A DNA stretch of 64,000 nt from Pyrocephalus nanus (Eukaryota > Chordata > Aves > Passeriformes > Tyrannidae), in NCBI GenBank assembly GCA_038380795.1, contig CM076264.1:870001-934000 (forward strand). Reading direction: 5' to 3'. Below, piece after piece: positions 1 to 13,000 of the stretch (position 1 is the first letter of the stretch; each line of letters begins with the position of its first letter). The position numbers were made by a program, and so were the translations under genes. The notes beneath the pieces were generated by a model. That model did no database searches. It saw only the letters and a list, made by a program, of their open reading frames with translations, and was not told the origin of the DNA.

Positions 1-957
1 TTGCAACCCACTTTGCTCTGTGCTCTCACCAAACAAAAGAGAAGGTCTCTGAACGACTGAACACTTGTATTTCTTATTCCTTTGTTGTCAGGCTTATGAG
101 AAACAGCGAAGTTGTCTACTGACAAATTAAATATGTTTCTGGCCTGATAGGCTAAGACAAAAATAAGCCTTAGAATGCTGCACACTGATTTTTCTGGTTG
201 TGCTTCAAGTTGTTGGCCAGCCATCACAGACCTTTGGAATCCTGAAACTAATAATTTCTGTGATTTTTGTGGGGGTTTTTTTGACAAGAGGAAATAATTC
301 AATCTCTCATTTCCACTAAAGAAAGGGCTGTTTTGCATTGAAAATAATTGTTAAAAGGGCAACTTTGTGTTGACTTACAGCTAGCTGGCCATCAGCAGAA
401 AGCATGCACGTACTACCTGGCATACATGTGTGCAGAGCTCTGGGCTGTAGATAACATGGCTGAGGTTTGGGCAACATGCAGTAGAGGAAAGGCATGTGAT
501 CATAGTGGAGAAAGGGAGAGAAACCTCTGGAAAGCCAGTCCTGGGTGCCTCAGCTGCTTGTGGCACTTGGCTTGGTTTGTGCTGTGACCGAGCCTTTGGT
601 TGAACCACAGTGTTAAGAATTAAAGATAGAATTCTTACCTTCATTATACCATCTAAAGGTCACAGTCAAGCAGTGGTAAAGAAGTTAATCTGGTTAGCAG
701 AGCACAGATAACAGCTCAGTTCCTGAAGAATCTCAGTTCTCCTCAGGATTTCTTCTTAAGTCTTAAATCAGCACAGCTGACTTGAGAGTTAGAATCCTGT
801 TAGGAACTTGCACACAGAAGATAGTTGTAGGGGAATCTATAAACACATCTTTAGCTTACAAAATGTTTCTATTGTTATGGCTAATGTGCAGTATAACATG
901 GGCTGTACTTGAAAAAGCAAATCTTTATCTGGTGTCCGTGGTGTCTGTGTGCTTTAG
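1..957 (+). other. ANKRD17: ANKRD17 intron (3' part)
   Basis: This is the tail of the intron that precedes the first visible ANKRD17 exon. It ends in a usable acceptor (tgctttag at 950-957). I looked for the preceding ankyrin-repeat exon in all three forward frames and did not see it, so the upstream part of the gene lies before the window. No repeat family or RNA gene was recognised here. Confidence 0.8.
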
Positions 958-1069
958 ACTGAAAGCAACCATGACACAGCCCTGACACTGGCCTGTGCTG
1001 GAGGCCACGAGGAGCTGGTCCAGACCCTGCTGGAGAGAGGAGCCAACATCGAGCACAGGGACAAGAAAG
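958..1069 (+). CDS. ANKRD17: ANKRD17 exon: ankyrin repeat
   Basis: The acceptor is ctttag and the donor AAAG|gtgggt. It encodes TESNHDTALTLACAGGHEEL and onward, an ankyrin repeat with the TALTLAC helix signature, and ends one base into a Gly codon. This is the first exon in the window, and it opens on a codon boundary. Confidence 0.93.
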
Positions 1070-4000
1070 GTGGGTGTCTCCCCATGGCAGTACAGCCCAG
1101 TCCTTGTGTGAAGCCTGTAGGCTTGATTTCTGGGGGGGTTAACTCACATCACTTGAGCTATGAACGTGGACTCTTCAAACATCCTTCTCCATTGCAGGGT
1201 TTACTCCACTTATTTTGGCTGCTACAGCCGGTCATGTGGGTGTTGTGGAAATCTTACTGGATAATGGAGCTGATATTGAAGCCCAGTCTGAGAGAACCAA
1301 GGACACTCCCTTGTCTTTGGCTTGTTCCGGAGGGAGACAAGAGGTGAAGTAAAACTTAACTCTTCCAAAGCAGTGTGTGAGTTATATGTTGTGTCAGGAC
1401 AGCAAAGCAACCTTCCAGAAAAGTTACAGTCACTTAATTCAGCACTCATTGCAGGATGGTGTGTTTTAGAAGGATGCAAAGAGCTGCACATTGTTCACGT
1501 TTTCCAATTTATACTTTAAAACACATCTTCTATAGCTTGCCTTCTCTCCTTTGATAACTGTACAGGTGTCCTCGTGACTGCAGTCATTAGTGCCTCACTG
1601 TGGGCCTTTTGCCAGCATAATTAGATACATGGTGAATGTGATGAGTGTTGTTGAGAAGCAGAAATTAGACACAAATGGGTTCCGTAAATGAGCCACATCA
1701 TGGCTTTTGGGAAAGAAAATGGGAAGACACTGGGCTTAGGGCAGTAGAAGTGATGTCAGGATGACCTCCTGCCCCAGTTTTAATGTTTGATATTATATTT
1801 GTCCTGTGATTTCATGGGAAAACATTCTGATTGAAAATTATGCAGGTCTCATCTAAACATTTTTTTTATACTTAAGAACTGAAAGTGGAGCAAATTAAAC
1901 ATTGCATGAGAGATGATCCAAGGGGGTTTCGCCTTGGTGTACATTGTTATTTTAAGTTGCCAGACAGTTGAGTTTCTTGTCAAGTCCTCTGCAGGAAAGG
2001 ACAAAAAGCAGGAGTGCTTTGTCTGCTGCATTCACATTGAATCTGTGGGTTTGGCAGTCCTTAAAGACCACTGAAATAATCATAAAAAGGTCTGCTTTTT
2101 CTTGCTGTGTTGTGCAATGTGGTATGAATGGCTGAAGCATGCCAATGAGCAATTGATTTTCTACAGCAAGTTTTCCAGGGGCTTTGAGAACACAGTTGCA
2201 GCCTGGGCTGTTCATGGAGGCGAGGAGTGTAGGGAAGCAACTGACTGAGATGGCTTTCTTACCATTGACATCTTCCAACAGTATATTCAGCCTTGAAAAC
2301 CATCTGTCCTGGATAGATTTGTAAGTTCTGGAGAAAACCAGATGTTCTTTCTTAACCCCCTGCAGGTGGTGGAGTTGCTGCTGGCTCGAGGGGCAAACAA
2401 GGAGCACAGGAATGTTTCTGATTACACACCTTTGAGCCTCGCTGCCTCAGGTGGCTACGTGAACATTATCAAGATTCTGCTGAATGCTGGGGCAGAAATC
2501 AATTCCAGGCAAGTTCCCTTTGCACTCCTCCTCTCCTGGCTTTAGCTGTGAGTTATGTGAAGCAAGTGCCTGTGTTGTCCCTTTGTTTTCCCTGCATCAT
2601 TTACTCTCTGTGGGCTTGTTGGCGATGCTTTTGCAGCCATTGGGAGGTAGAAAACAGCTCAGGGGTGCATTGCACAGGTCCAAGGGAAGGGCTGAGCACA
2701 AGCTGTGCTCCTCACAAGAGATGCCCATACATTTAAAGCAATTAACAAGTGGCATGTGTGGTGTTCCTAAGTGAAAGTCCTTGTCCTATGTGACGCTGGT
2801 ATGGAGAACCTCGTGTAGGTTCAATAGTAGTTGGTGTGTAGCTGATTTTTCAGTCTTGGATAAGTACTCTGCCTTCACTAGTTAATCATAATCACGTTTA
2901 TGAAATGACTTTTAAAGAGTTTTGGGGTTTTTTTCTTCCTTCTCTTTCAGAACTGGTAGCAAATTGGGCATTTCCCCGTTGATGCTGGCAGCCATGAACG
3001 GGCACACTGCTGCTGTCAAGCTGTTACTGGACATGGGCTCCGATATAAATGCCCAGATCGAGACCAACAGGAATACAGCTCTGACTCTGGCCTGTTTCCA
3101 AGGGAGAACTGAGGTGGTCAGCCTGCTGCTCGACAGAAAAGCCAACGTGGAACACAGAGCCAAGGTAAGGAGCAAACACTGCAGAAGTTTCCAGAAAGAG
3201 CTGCTTTGTAAGTCATCACTCGGCTGTTGTTACCTGATTTTCTTGCCTTTTTGTGCAAGTTAATTTCTCTAGTTCAGTTCTCCAGGCCAGTTAACTGAAC
3301 TGAAACGTATTTTGTCTAGAAAAAAAATGGCTGCACTTAAAGGCGAGGGGGTTTTGTGGTTACACGGTTCATCAAAAAGTGTGTTTCTTCTGAAGCCTTA
3401 ATTCATCTTAAAGTGCTTATAAGTGTAAGAATAATAAACCATTATGTTCCTGGAAGTTGAAATAAATCCTGGCTCTCAAGTGAACCCCACCTCCTGAATA
3501 ATTGCTGCTTTTTCCTGCCTGCTTGTCCCAGACTGGTCTGACCCCGCTAATGGAAGCGGCCTCAGGGGGATATGCGGAAGTGGGCAGGGTCCTGCTGGAC
3601 AAAGGTGCAGATGTGAACGCTCCCCCGGTACCTTCATCCAGAGACACAGCTTTAACCATTGCAGCAGACAAAGGGCACTACAAGTTCTGTGAGCTGCTCA
3701 TTAGCAGGTACTATATTTGTAAATTAACAGCTTAAAGAGAAATATGGCCTTACTTAAGACTGATTTTCCTGATAACACAATAATATTCCCCACTGTGTGC
3801 TACAAGGTAGGCAGTGGGAAAGGTTCTGTGTCTGGGACCATTACTGTCAATTTGCATTTCTCCCAAGTTGTGTTTGGTGTCAGAGTGCTTCCTTTTGGCC
3901 AGGGGCAGGGTGTGAAGGGGTGTGTTTGGCGTTGCAGGGGGGCTCACATCGACGTGCGGAACAAGAAGGGCAATACTCCGCTGTGGCTGGCAGCCAACGG

Positions 4001-7000
4001 GGGGCACCTCGATGTCGTCCAGCTGCTCGTTCAGGCTGGAGCTGATGTGGATGCAGCTGATAACAGGAAGATAACTCCTCTCATGGCAGCCTTCCGAAAG
4101 GTAGGACGTGAAGTTCAGCTTGGCTCTTGTCTGGGGTTGTCTTGATCATCCCTACGCAGTTGTTAGACGTAAAATGTAGCTGTCAGATGTTGTGTCAGTT
4201 CATTTTAATACTTGACACTGAATCTTCAAAAATAGGGGGGGATGTCACCTGTGTAATATGTGTGTTAAATTCTAGCAGGAATTTGCTTTATAGGCAGTTC
4301 ACTGAGGCTGGTTCTGGAGCGTGTGAGGGGTGAAAATTGTAGGTAGAACTGGGGGGAAACTGGGTTGGTTCATTATGCAAGAGAGGACTTTGGTCAAAAA
4401 AGTGCAGTTTAGCCTGATTTGAGACATTTGAGAGATGATTGTTGTTAGCCAGGGAGTGGAGTTGAGGTGCTGCAGGAGTGGGAGAATTGCAGATGAGTGT
4501 AGGAGCTGGGAGAGCTGGGCATCTGCAGGCTACCCAGAAAAAGACAGAAGTCTGTGAGAGTACAGCTGGAGGAAGGGCAGCCTGACAACAGGTACTGCAA
4601 TTGCGTGCCTCCTCTGGTGTCAGAAGGGTGCAGAAACATGCCCCACTAGTTCAGGAGGTAAGGAAGGTGTAAAAAACAGTGTTGAGAGAGCATCACATGT
4701 CAGGGAGTTGAAAATAAATATTTCTGGAGGAGTGCTGGGACCGGAGTGTTTGTCAGCGAACTGGGGGCAGCTGGGCCGAGAGAAAGAGCCGTCCTTGAAA
4801 CTTGTTTGCAGGGTCACGTGAAAGTGGTGCGTTATCTGGTGAAGGAGGTGAACCAGTTCCCGTCCGACTCGGAGTGCATGCGATACATAGCAACCATCAC
4901 TGATAAGGTAAGCTGGGAGGCAAGGGAAGATGGGACAAGGAACAGTGCTGTGCCTCAGCTTTCCAGGCCGCGGTGGGAACTCTCGGCGGCGTGCTGGCCA
5001 CCCGCTTTCAGCCAGAGCATGAGTCCCGTGGGAATTCTTGAGAGAAGTTAATAGCAAAGAAATGGTTACTAAATCACAAGTGGGAGCTGGACATCACACA
5101 TCCAAACACTTTGGAAAACTGAGGGTGGGTGTACTTCCCCATTTCAGGAGATGCTGAAGAAGTGCCACCTGTGTATGGAGTCAATTGTTCAAGCCAAAGA
5201 TAGACAGGCTGCAGAAGCCAACAAAAACGCAAGCATTCTGCTGGAGGAACTGGACTTGGAGAAGGCAAGTGGGAACGGTTTGGAGCTGGGAATACTTCTT
5301 GGGTAAATTTCCAGTTTCACGTTCCTTCAGGATGATAAGGCCGGTGAAAGTAGGTACTGAGCATAGAGGGGTTTGTGTAATTACCATCACTGGAGTGTCT
5401 AGAGAGGAGCATCTTTCTGTTCAGGCAATTTTTGGTCTTTGCTAATTATCAGAGAAATAGGATCAGGAAACGCCAATGTAACTTATTTCCCCTGGAATAA
5501 TATTGTCCCAAAAGAAGGATTTCTGAGTGTGTGTTTTTGTCAAGTGCAAGACAGATGGGCATTTTCCAGTCATATGGATTTTAGGTCTAAGCCCTGTTTT
5601 GTGTCTTACACACACTAATTTACTAGAAACCATAATACTGTAGTAGAAAGTTAACAGAAAAATCCAAGTCTAGAGCCCTAGGAAATAGAAAGCATTTGGA
5701 TTTCTTGAAATGCATGGGAAATCTTGTAATGCTGTTCCGTGTGCTTGACTCGCAGCTGAGGGAAGAAAGCAGGAGACTGGCTTTGGCTGCCAAAAGAGAG
5801 AAGAGGAAGGAGAAGAGGAGGAAGAAAAAAGAAGAACAAAGGCGAAAACTAGAAGAAATAGAAGCAAAAAATAAAGAGAATTTTGAACTTCAAGCTGCTC
5901 AGGAGAAAGAGAAGTTAAAAGCTGAAGGTGATTTGTTACATTTCTACTGCATTTATTCTAAAAAAAGAATGGAATTCCGTATGAGTTGATATAAAAAGGG
6001 GAGAAGCTCCATGTTATGACATCCCATAATAGTTTTAGGGATGTCTGCACAGTTACTGGTTTTGAGTGGTGTTTGGAGCCTCGTGAAGTTATAACTCCTG
6101 AGTTGTTTGATAGGACAGGTGTGATTTGGAAAGCTAAACCACACAAGGTTCCTCAAGCCAGCTAAATTACTCCTGCTTTTCTGTTCTTCCATCAGATGAT
6201 CCCGAGGTCCCCATGGAGCCTCCCAGTGCTACCACCACCACCACCATAGGTATATCTGCCACCTGGACAACACTAGCAGGATCCCATGGGAAGAGGAATA
6301 ACACCATCACCACGACCAGCTCCAAGAGGAAAAACAGGAAGAACAAAGTAACCCCCGATAACGTTCAGATTATATTCGATGATCAGCTCCCAATTTCCTA
6401 TAGCCAGCCCGAGAAGGTGAACGGGGAATCCAAGAGCAGCAGCACCAGTGAGAGTGGGGACAGTGACAACATGAGGATCTCCAGCTGTAGCGATGAGAGC
6501 AGCAATAGCAACAGCAGCCACAAGAGTGACAATCATTCTTCCACGGCCAGCACTAACACCCAGAGCAACAAAAAGCAACCGTCGGTGCTTGTCACTTGTC
6601 CAAAGGATGAGAGGAAAGCAGCTCCTGGCAAGTCATCCATCAAGTAAGTCCCTGGGACCCTGCATGCAAAATACAGGTCCTTTTTTTTTTTTTTCTTTCC
6701 TTCCCCACATAATAACAGCATGTCATTTCTTTTACAGGTTGTCTGAAGTTATAAATGAAGTGACAAGTAATTCCTTGTCTACTTGCACAAAATCTGCTCC
6801 TTCTCCCCTTTCTTCTCCAAATGGAAAGCTAACCATTGCTAGCCCCAAACGTGGTCAGAAAAGGGAAGAAGGGTGGAAGGAAGTTGTGAGAAGGTAAGCA
6901 AAATATTCCCCTGTTTCTCTCTTGTTGCTGTCCTCTGTGTAGCCATCCCTGGAGATACTGAATAACCTTCTTAGGGGGGTTGAGGTTTCCCAAAACTGCT

Positions 7001-10000
7001 GCTACATAGCTTGAATCAGGAAATAAAAGATTATTTTGACCAACCTTCCTCCCCACAGTTTCTTGCCTTGGAAGCATTTCCCACTAAATATTGTTCCTTT
7101 TTTATACAGATCCAAGAAGGTTTCTGTTCCATCAACTGTGATTTCCAGAGTCATTGGCAGAGGAGGATGCAACATCAACGCGATCCGGGAGTGCACGGGA
7201 GCGCACATAGACATTGACAAACAGAAGGATAAAACTGGAGATCGGATAATCACCATAAGGTGAGCGGGAGCCCTCCTTTGCTCCTTCCGGGGGGGGTCTC
7301 CTCACTGTAGAACACTTGACTGTATAGCAAGATGAAAAGGCTTGCTTTGGTTGCTCCTTGGAAGATCACTTTGAGACGGGGAGGTGAAGGGGGAAGCACT
7401 GGTACAACCACCAGCTGGTACCGTGGTGTTGCTTCTAAATACAAGTTGTGAGATGAGGCAAAGCACAAAGGTTGGGATGTGGCTAAATATATGGACTTGT
7501 TTAGTGAAGTAAATATTTTAACCATTTGGGGTTCTGGGGAGAGTCAGAGTTTTCAACTTGAGCTTCTTGAGTCATTGTCAGCAGCAGGAACCTGCCAAGC
7601 TCAGTTTCCAGGTGGAGAGTTGTTCTCCTGTCCGTGTTAGCATGACAGAAGGCAGGCTGGATGGTGGATCGTGTGTTGGAGGTTCTTGGCCATAATGTGT
7701 GTAAATGCTTAGATGTGCTTTCCCCTTCCTTCCTTCTCATAGGGGCGGCACAGAATCAACCAGGCAGGCCACGCAGTTGATCAATGCTCTGATTAAGGAT
7801 CCGGATAAGGAAATTGATGAACTTATTCCAAAGAACCGTTTGAAAAGTTCGACCGCAAACTCCAAAATAGGGTCCTCGGCGCCTGCCGCCACTACAGCTG
7901 CTAACAGTTCTCTCGTGGGCATCAAAGTGACCACCGTAGCTGCTTCGTCGGCGTCCCAGCCTGCCTCCGCCCTCTCCGTGCCTGCCATCTCCTCAGCCTC
8001 CACTCACAAGAGCATTAAGAACCCCGTGAACAACGTGCGGCCCGGTTTCCAGGTGTCCCTGCCGCTGGCGTACCCTCCTCCGCAGTTTGCACACGCTTTA
8101 CTGGCCGCTCAGACCTTCCAGCAGATCCGTCCGCCCCGGCTGCCCATGACGCACTTTGGAGGTACTTTCCCACCGGCCCAGTCCACGTGGGGCCCGTTTC
8201 CCGTTCGGCCGCTGAGCCCCGCGAGAGCCACGAACTCGCCGAAACCTCACATGGTGCCTCGCCACAACAGCCAGAACAGCAGCGGTGCTCAGGGGAACCC
8301 CGCCAGTTCTCTGACGACGAGTTCCACGGCGACCACGACTTCGGTGGCCTCCACTGTGCCTGGTTCTTCCGCCGGCGGCAGCCCGAGTTCCCCCTCGGTC
8401 AGGAGACAGCTCTTCGTCACGGTCGTGAAGACGTCCAACGCCACGACGACCACCGTGACCACCACGGCGAGCAACACGAGCACGGCGCCCACCACCGCCA
8501 CGTATCCGACTCCTACTGCCAAAGAACACTACCCCGCCTCCTCCCCCTCGTCTCCCTCTCCTCCCGCGCAGCCCGCGGGCGTTGCCAGGAGCAGTCCCTC
8601 CGACTGCGCGGCCGCGGCCTCTCCCAACAAAGGCGCGCCTTCGGCCGACGCCGACGCGGGCAGCCCGCCCGCGGTGGAAGCGAGCGGCTCGAGCGGCAGC
8701 AGGCAGCCCAACCCTGGCACCGGCAGCTCCTCCGCGCATCCCGCTCATCAGCAGCCCCCGGGAGCTCCTCTGCCGGAGGCCAGGCCCCCTCTCCAGCAAC
8801 CTCAGGTTCCTGCTCCAGATCCTCGGCTGGTCGCGCCTCCCAGTTTAGCAGCGACGAGCTCATCCGCTCCCGTGGCGGGTCCGACCACCGCCCCGATGAC
8901 CTACCCCGTGTCCCAGGCGTCCGTGGGGTCTGCCCAGCCCGCAGCCAAGATGGAAACCCCGGCCATCAGACCGCCTGTCCACGCGACCGGCAGCGTCCAC
9001 AAGAATCCAGCTCCTGCGCAGAACTCCTCCGTCGCAGTCCTCAACGTGAACCACATCAAAAGGCCCCACAGCGTTCCTTCTTCAGTGCAGCTTCCTTCTA
9101 CCTTAAGTACACAAAGTGCTTCTCAGAATTCGGCCCACCCGGCGAACAAGCCCATGGGGAACAACTTCAGTGCTACTCTGCCTTTCGGGCCCTTTAGTAC
9201 GTTGTTTGAGAACAGCCCCACGTCTGCTCATGCCTTCTGGGGTGGGTCCGTCGTTTCATCTCAGACGCCACCAGAATCCATGCTCTCCGCAAAGTCCTCA
9301 TTTTTGCCAAACTCAGATCCGTTACATCAGTCTGACACTTCCAAAGCCCCAGGTTTTAGGCCACCGTTACAGAGGCCAGCTCCAAGTCCCTCAGGTAAGT
9401 GTGTTCTGTGTCCACACCTTAATAATGCAGTTTATTCTGGATTTTTTTAAGCCAAGGAGAGCTCATTTTCCTTTCAAGTGCCCCCTCTCAAATCTGATAA
9501 CCGGGTGGCAGCTGATGAGCTTGATAAAAGTCACTCTTTTTGCCATTGCAGCCTGCTCTGCTCCGATAGCTGAGATAATAAAACACTTCACTGTTGTTTC
9601 CACCTCCCTTCCCTACCACCGCCTAATGCCTGTCCTGGTTTGTGGTAACATGTCCTGAGGCTGCAAAGCAATATATGCAGTGTCTTGCAAGTGTGAACTT
9701 GTAACTTAAAAGAGATGTGTTCTCTTAATTACTAAATTTGAGCAAAAGAAGTTATTTCCTTGACTGCCTGAATTTTGCAGGGAAACACTGAGCCCTCTGC
9801 CCAAAGCAGAGGCGAGGGGTTGTCACAGAACCTGTTCTGTAGCTTTCAGAAGGTACAGATGTGGTTTGGGCCATCTCTGCCTGTTATGGTAGGACCTCTG
9901 AGTTGTTTATAAATCAGTGCAACAGCAGTTTTTTTCCTGCTTTGTGAATATGATGGCGTTGAATTTTGTCACCTTAATATTTTTCTCAGCATGTTGGTAT

Positions 10001-13000
10001 CTGACTGTGTAACCACAAGATACACAAATATCTAAATCTTAGATCCCCAAGATTTTATTTTCCTCTTTCTTCCTCGAGGAGGACATGAAGGGAGCAGTAA
10101 ATGTTGTATTTTGAATATCTTGACTAATTGGTGTATAGGAACCATTCTTGATTTATATGTACAGCACAATTGCCACATGCAGTCCAGACTTGCAAAATGG
10201 AAAGCTCGAGGCTCCCGGTTTTCTTTGGAAAATAGTAACACATCCCCCTGAAAATGCGTGGGATAAAAGTTTTCCTTCTTTCCATCTTATTTCTGTAGTA
10301 TGGGCAAGCTCTAGAGGGAGGTGCTGGAGTCCTGGGAGTCACTTGTGCCTGTTTGTCTCCTAGGTATTGTCAGTATGGATTCCCCCTATGCTTCTGTAAC
10401 ACCTTCTTCTACACACTTGGGGAACTTTGCCTCCAACCTTTCGGGAGGGCAGATCTACGCGCCCGGGGCACCTCTCGGCGGAGCACCTGCAGCTGCTAAT
10501 TTTAACAGACAGCATTTTTCCCCTCTTAGTTTATTGCCCCCATGTTCATCAGCATCCAGCGGTGAGTTCTGCTCAGCAGGCGGCTGGTGAGAAGCTGCCC
10601 TGTAAACACAGGGGTCTCACAGCTGTGTAAGGGATTCCGGGAGAAAATCCTTAGGGCGGGTTCTGGTGCCTTCCTCCACCTTTGGCCCCTGCAGCCCTGC
10701 CTGTGCAGTGCAGTTTTTTGGGCAAAAAAATAAGAAGCCTTGAGTGTTGGCTTATTCAGAGAATGAGTTAGACAGATTTATTGGCAAAAATAGTGACAAA
10801 AAACCCCACAGGGAACAAATCAGGATTTAAAAAAGGAAATAAAAAAAGGAGGGAAAAAATAAACCCAACGGCAGCATGGATTTGTTTGGGTTTGTTTCAG
10901 CTCCAGTTGTAATCCTCAAATCCTGTGTTTCTGATGCACAGTGATGCTCAGTTAAGGTTTTGTCGTGTGTGTCCAGTGGCTGGGCTGCCAGGGCATGATA
11001 AGGGTTTTATATAAGGGACTGAATCAATGGTGAATGTGTCTCTGATCTGAAAGTAAGACATTTATCCTGAAGTGTGTGCTGGATGAACCTGGCATTGAGC
11101 AGCTCCCCATTGCCAGTTGCTGGACGTTCAGGGGTGGGTTTGTGGGATCTGGCTATCACCACTAAGTGCTCCTCTTGCTCTCCTTGCAGAATCTCCTGCC
11201 CAGTCTGTGTCCTCTGGAGTACGAGCACCCTCTCCCACCCCTTCAGCAGTGTCCTTGGGATCAGAAAAGCCCAGTAATGTTTCTCAGGACAGAAAAGTTC
11301 CTGTTCCCATCGGGACTGAACGGTCTGCACGCATTAGACAAACTGGAACATCTACTCCTTCTGTTATTGGGAGCAACTTGGCTGCTCCAGTGGGACACAG
11401 TGGGATCTGGTCCTTCGAAGGTATAGGTGGCAGTCAAGGTATGTGGTGTTCATGGCTGCACTTGAATTGAGCGCAGTGTTGTGTTCCCAAACTCACTGCA
11501 GTGCTGGAGGATGAGGCAGGAGTGAGTGCCTCAAAATACTGGAGTGCTCTTTCTGAGGGGTTTGGAGCAGGGACTTCTGTTTGCCCTCCTGGCCAGTTAG
11601 TTGTGTTCTAATGAGGTCTCAGAAAACAGTTCTGAAACGCCCTGGCTGCAAAGATCTGGTACTCCAAGTAAGAAGTAACAGGAAAAATAAAACCACAGGG
11701 TTTATGAGGGTGAAGTGGGGGAGCATCATTGGATTTAGGAAGAGGAGAAATTAAGCTGTCTCAAGATAACTGTCTGGGGTTTTTCTGTGGATGGAAAAGG
11801 TGGTTTGCACAGTAGGAGATAGTATTTAATTTGTAGCCAAGAGAGAGCTTTTTGTGCTGAGGATGGTGCTTTTATAAAGTGGTAATGTTCTACATTTTAG
11901 TTCTCTTTGTTTTTTCCAGCCACTTGCATTTTAGCAGCACAAGCTCTCGGCTCTCCTGGAGTCACATAGAATGTAGTATTTCATAATTTAGTAATAACCT
12001 GAGCAAACTCACCAGGAGTCTCGGCTGCAGCTTACAGGAGACTGATGAATTTTTGTCATGTTGATGGGGGGTTTTTGGGCTGGATTTTTAGTTTCTGTGG
12101 GGGAGGTGTGAATCATAAGACCGTGTTTGACTGGACCTCTGGAGGTCCTGTCAGCCTCCCGCACAGAATGGGGTTTGCCAGGAGGCGGGACAAGGCTGCT
12201 CAGGGCTTTATCCAATCTGCCTGTAAAACATGCAGGGATGGCAGTGGGAACTGCTCAGCCCCTCTGAGCAACCTGTTCTGCTGCTCGACTGAGTCCAGAC
12301 AGCTTAAGGTTTTAACTGAGTGACTGCCCTGGGGTTTATCCCCAAATACAACCCCCACTGTACTTCACTAGTGGTCTTTTCCCAGGTAAGGCTTTAGAAA
12401 TTGATTATTTGTTTCCACTGTCTGGCTGTAAAAGTTGTCCTTGTGCCTGTCTTGGCCCTCAGAATGCTTCTTGCTTTCTACTTTTTTCATTTACTTGAAT
12501 ATTTGATTTTCAGTTTACAACAGGATTGGCTTTTCTCTTCTTAACTATTGGGATGCCTCAGAAAGGTTTTTGTATCCCTTCTCCAAATATAATTTCCTTA
12601 TGTTTTGTTTTGAAAACGGCTTTTTGAATGTCTGAGGTTTGAACTGTAGCACCAATACCAAGCTCCCCCTGGTGAATTCACCTAATTAGTACACGAGCAC
12701 AAGTCTGGAGCCGGTCATTTCGGGTTTTGCTTTGCAAAAGGACTTCTCTGTCCCTTTGAATATTCAGTAATTAATGGAAGAATGGAATTAATGGGAATGA
12801 AGTGGGGCAAATAGTCTTCACAGCATACATACCCTTTCCACAGCACCAAAGGCACAAGGCACTGAGGTTTTTGGAGGAGGGGGAGTTAGCCCAAAAGCCA
12901 GCTTTGCTGTTGAGTTGGAGGAGAATGGCAGGGGCAGCGCTCTGCTCACAGGTAACTGTTCCCAGCTCCCGGCCCTGCCACACGGGCCACAGCTTTAGTG

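Noticed and set aside
8098..8799. 233-codon antisense frame
   Set aside because: Low-complexity Arg/Gly shadow of the same GC-rich exon, with no domain or splice context.
8187..9197. 336-codon open frame inside the large ANKRD17 exon, different frame
   Set aside because: It opens with GTG and contains no ATG. Its length follows from the GC-rich coding sequence of ANKRD17.
9513..9573. Possible C/D-box snoRNA in an ANKRD17 intron (CTGATGA and CTGA)
   Set aside because: The C box lacks the leading purine and no terminal stem can be formed.
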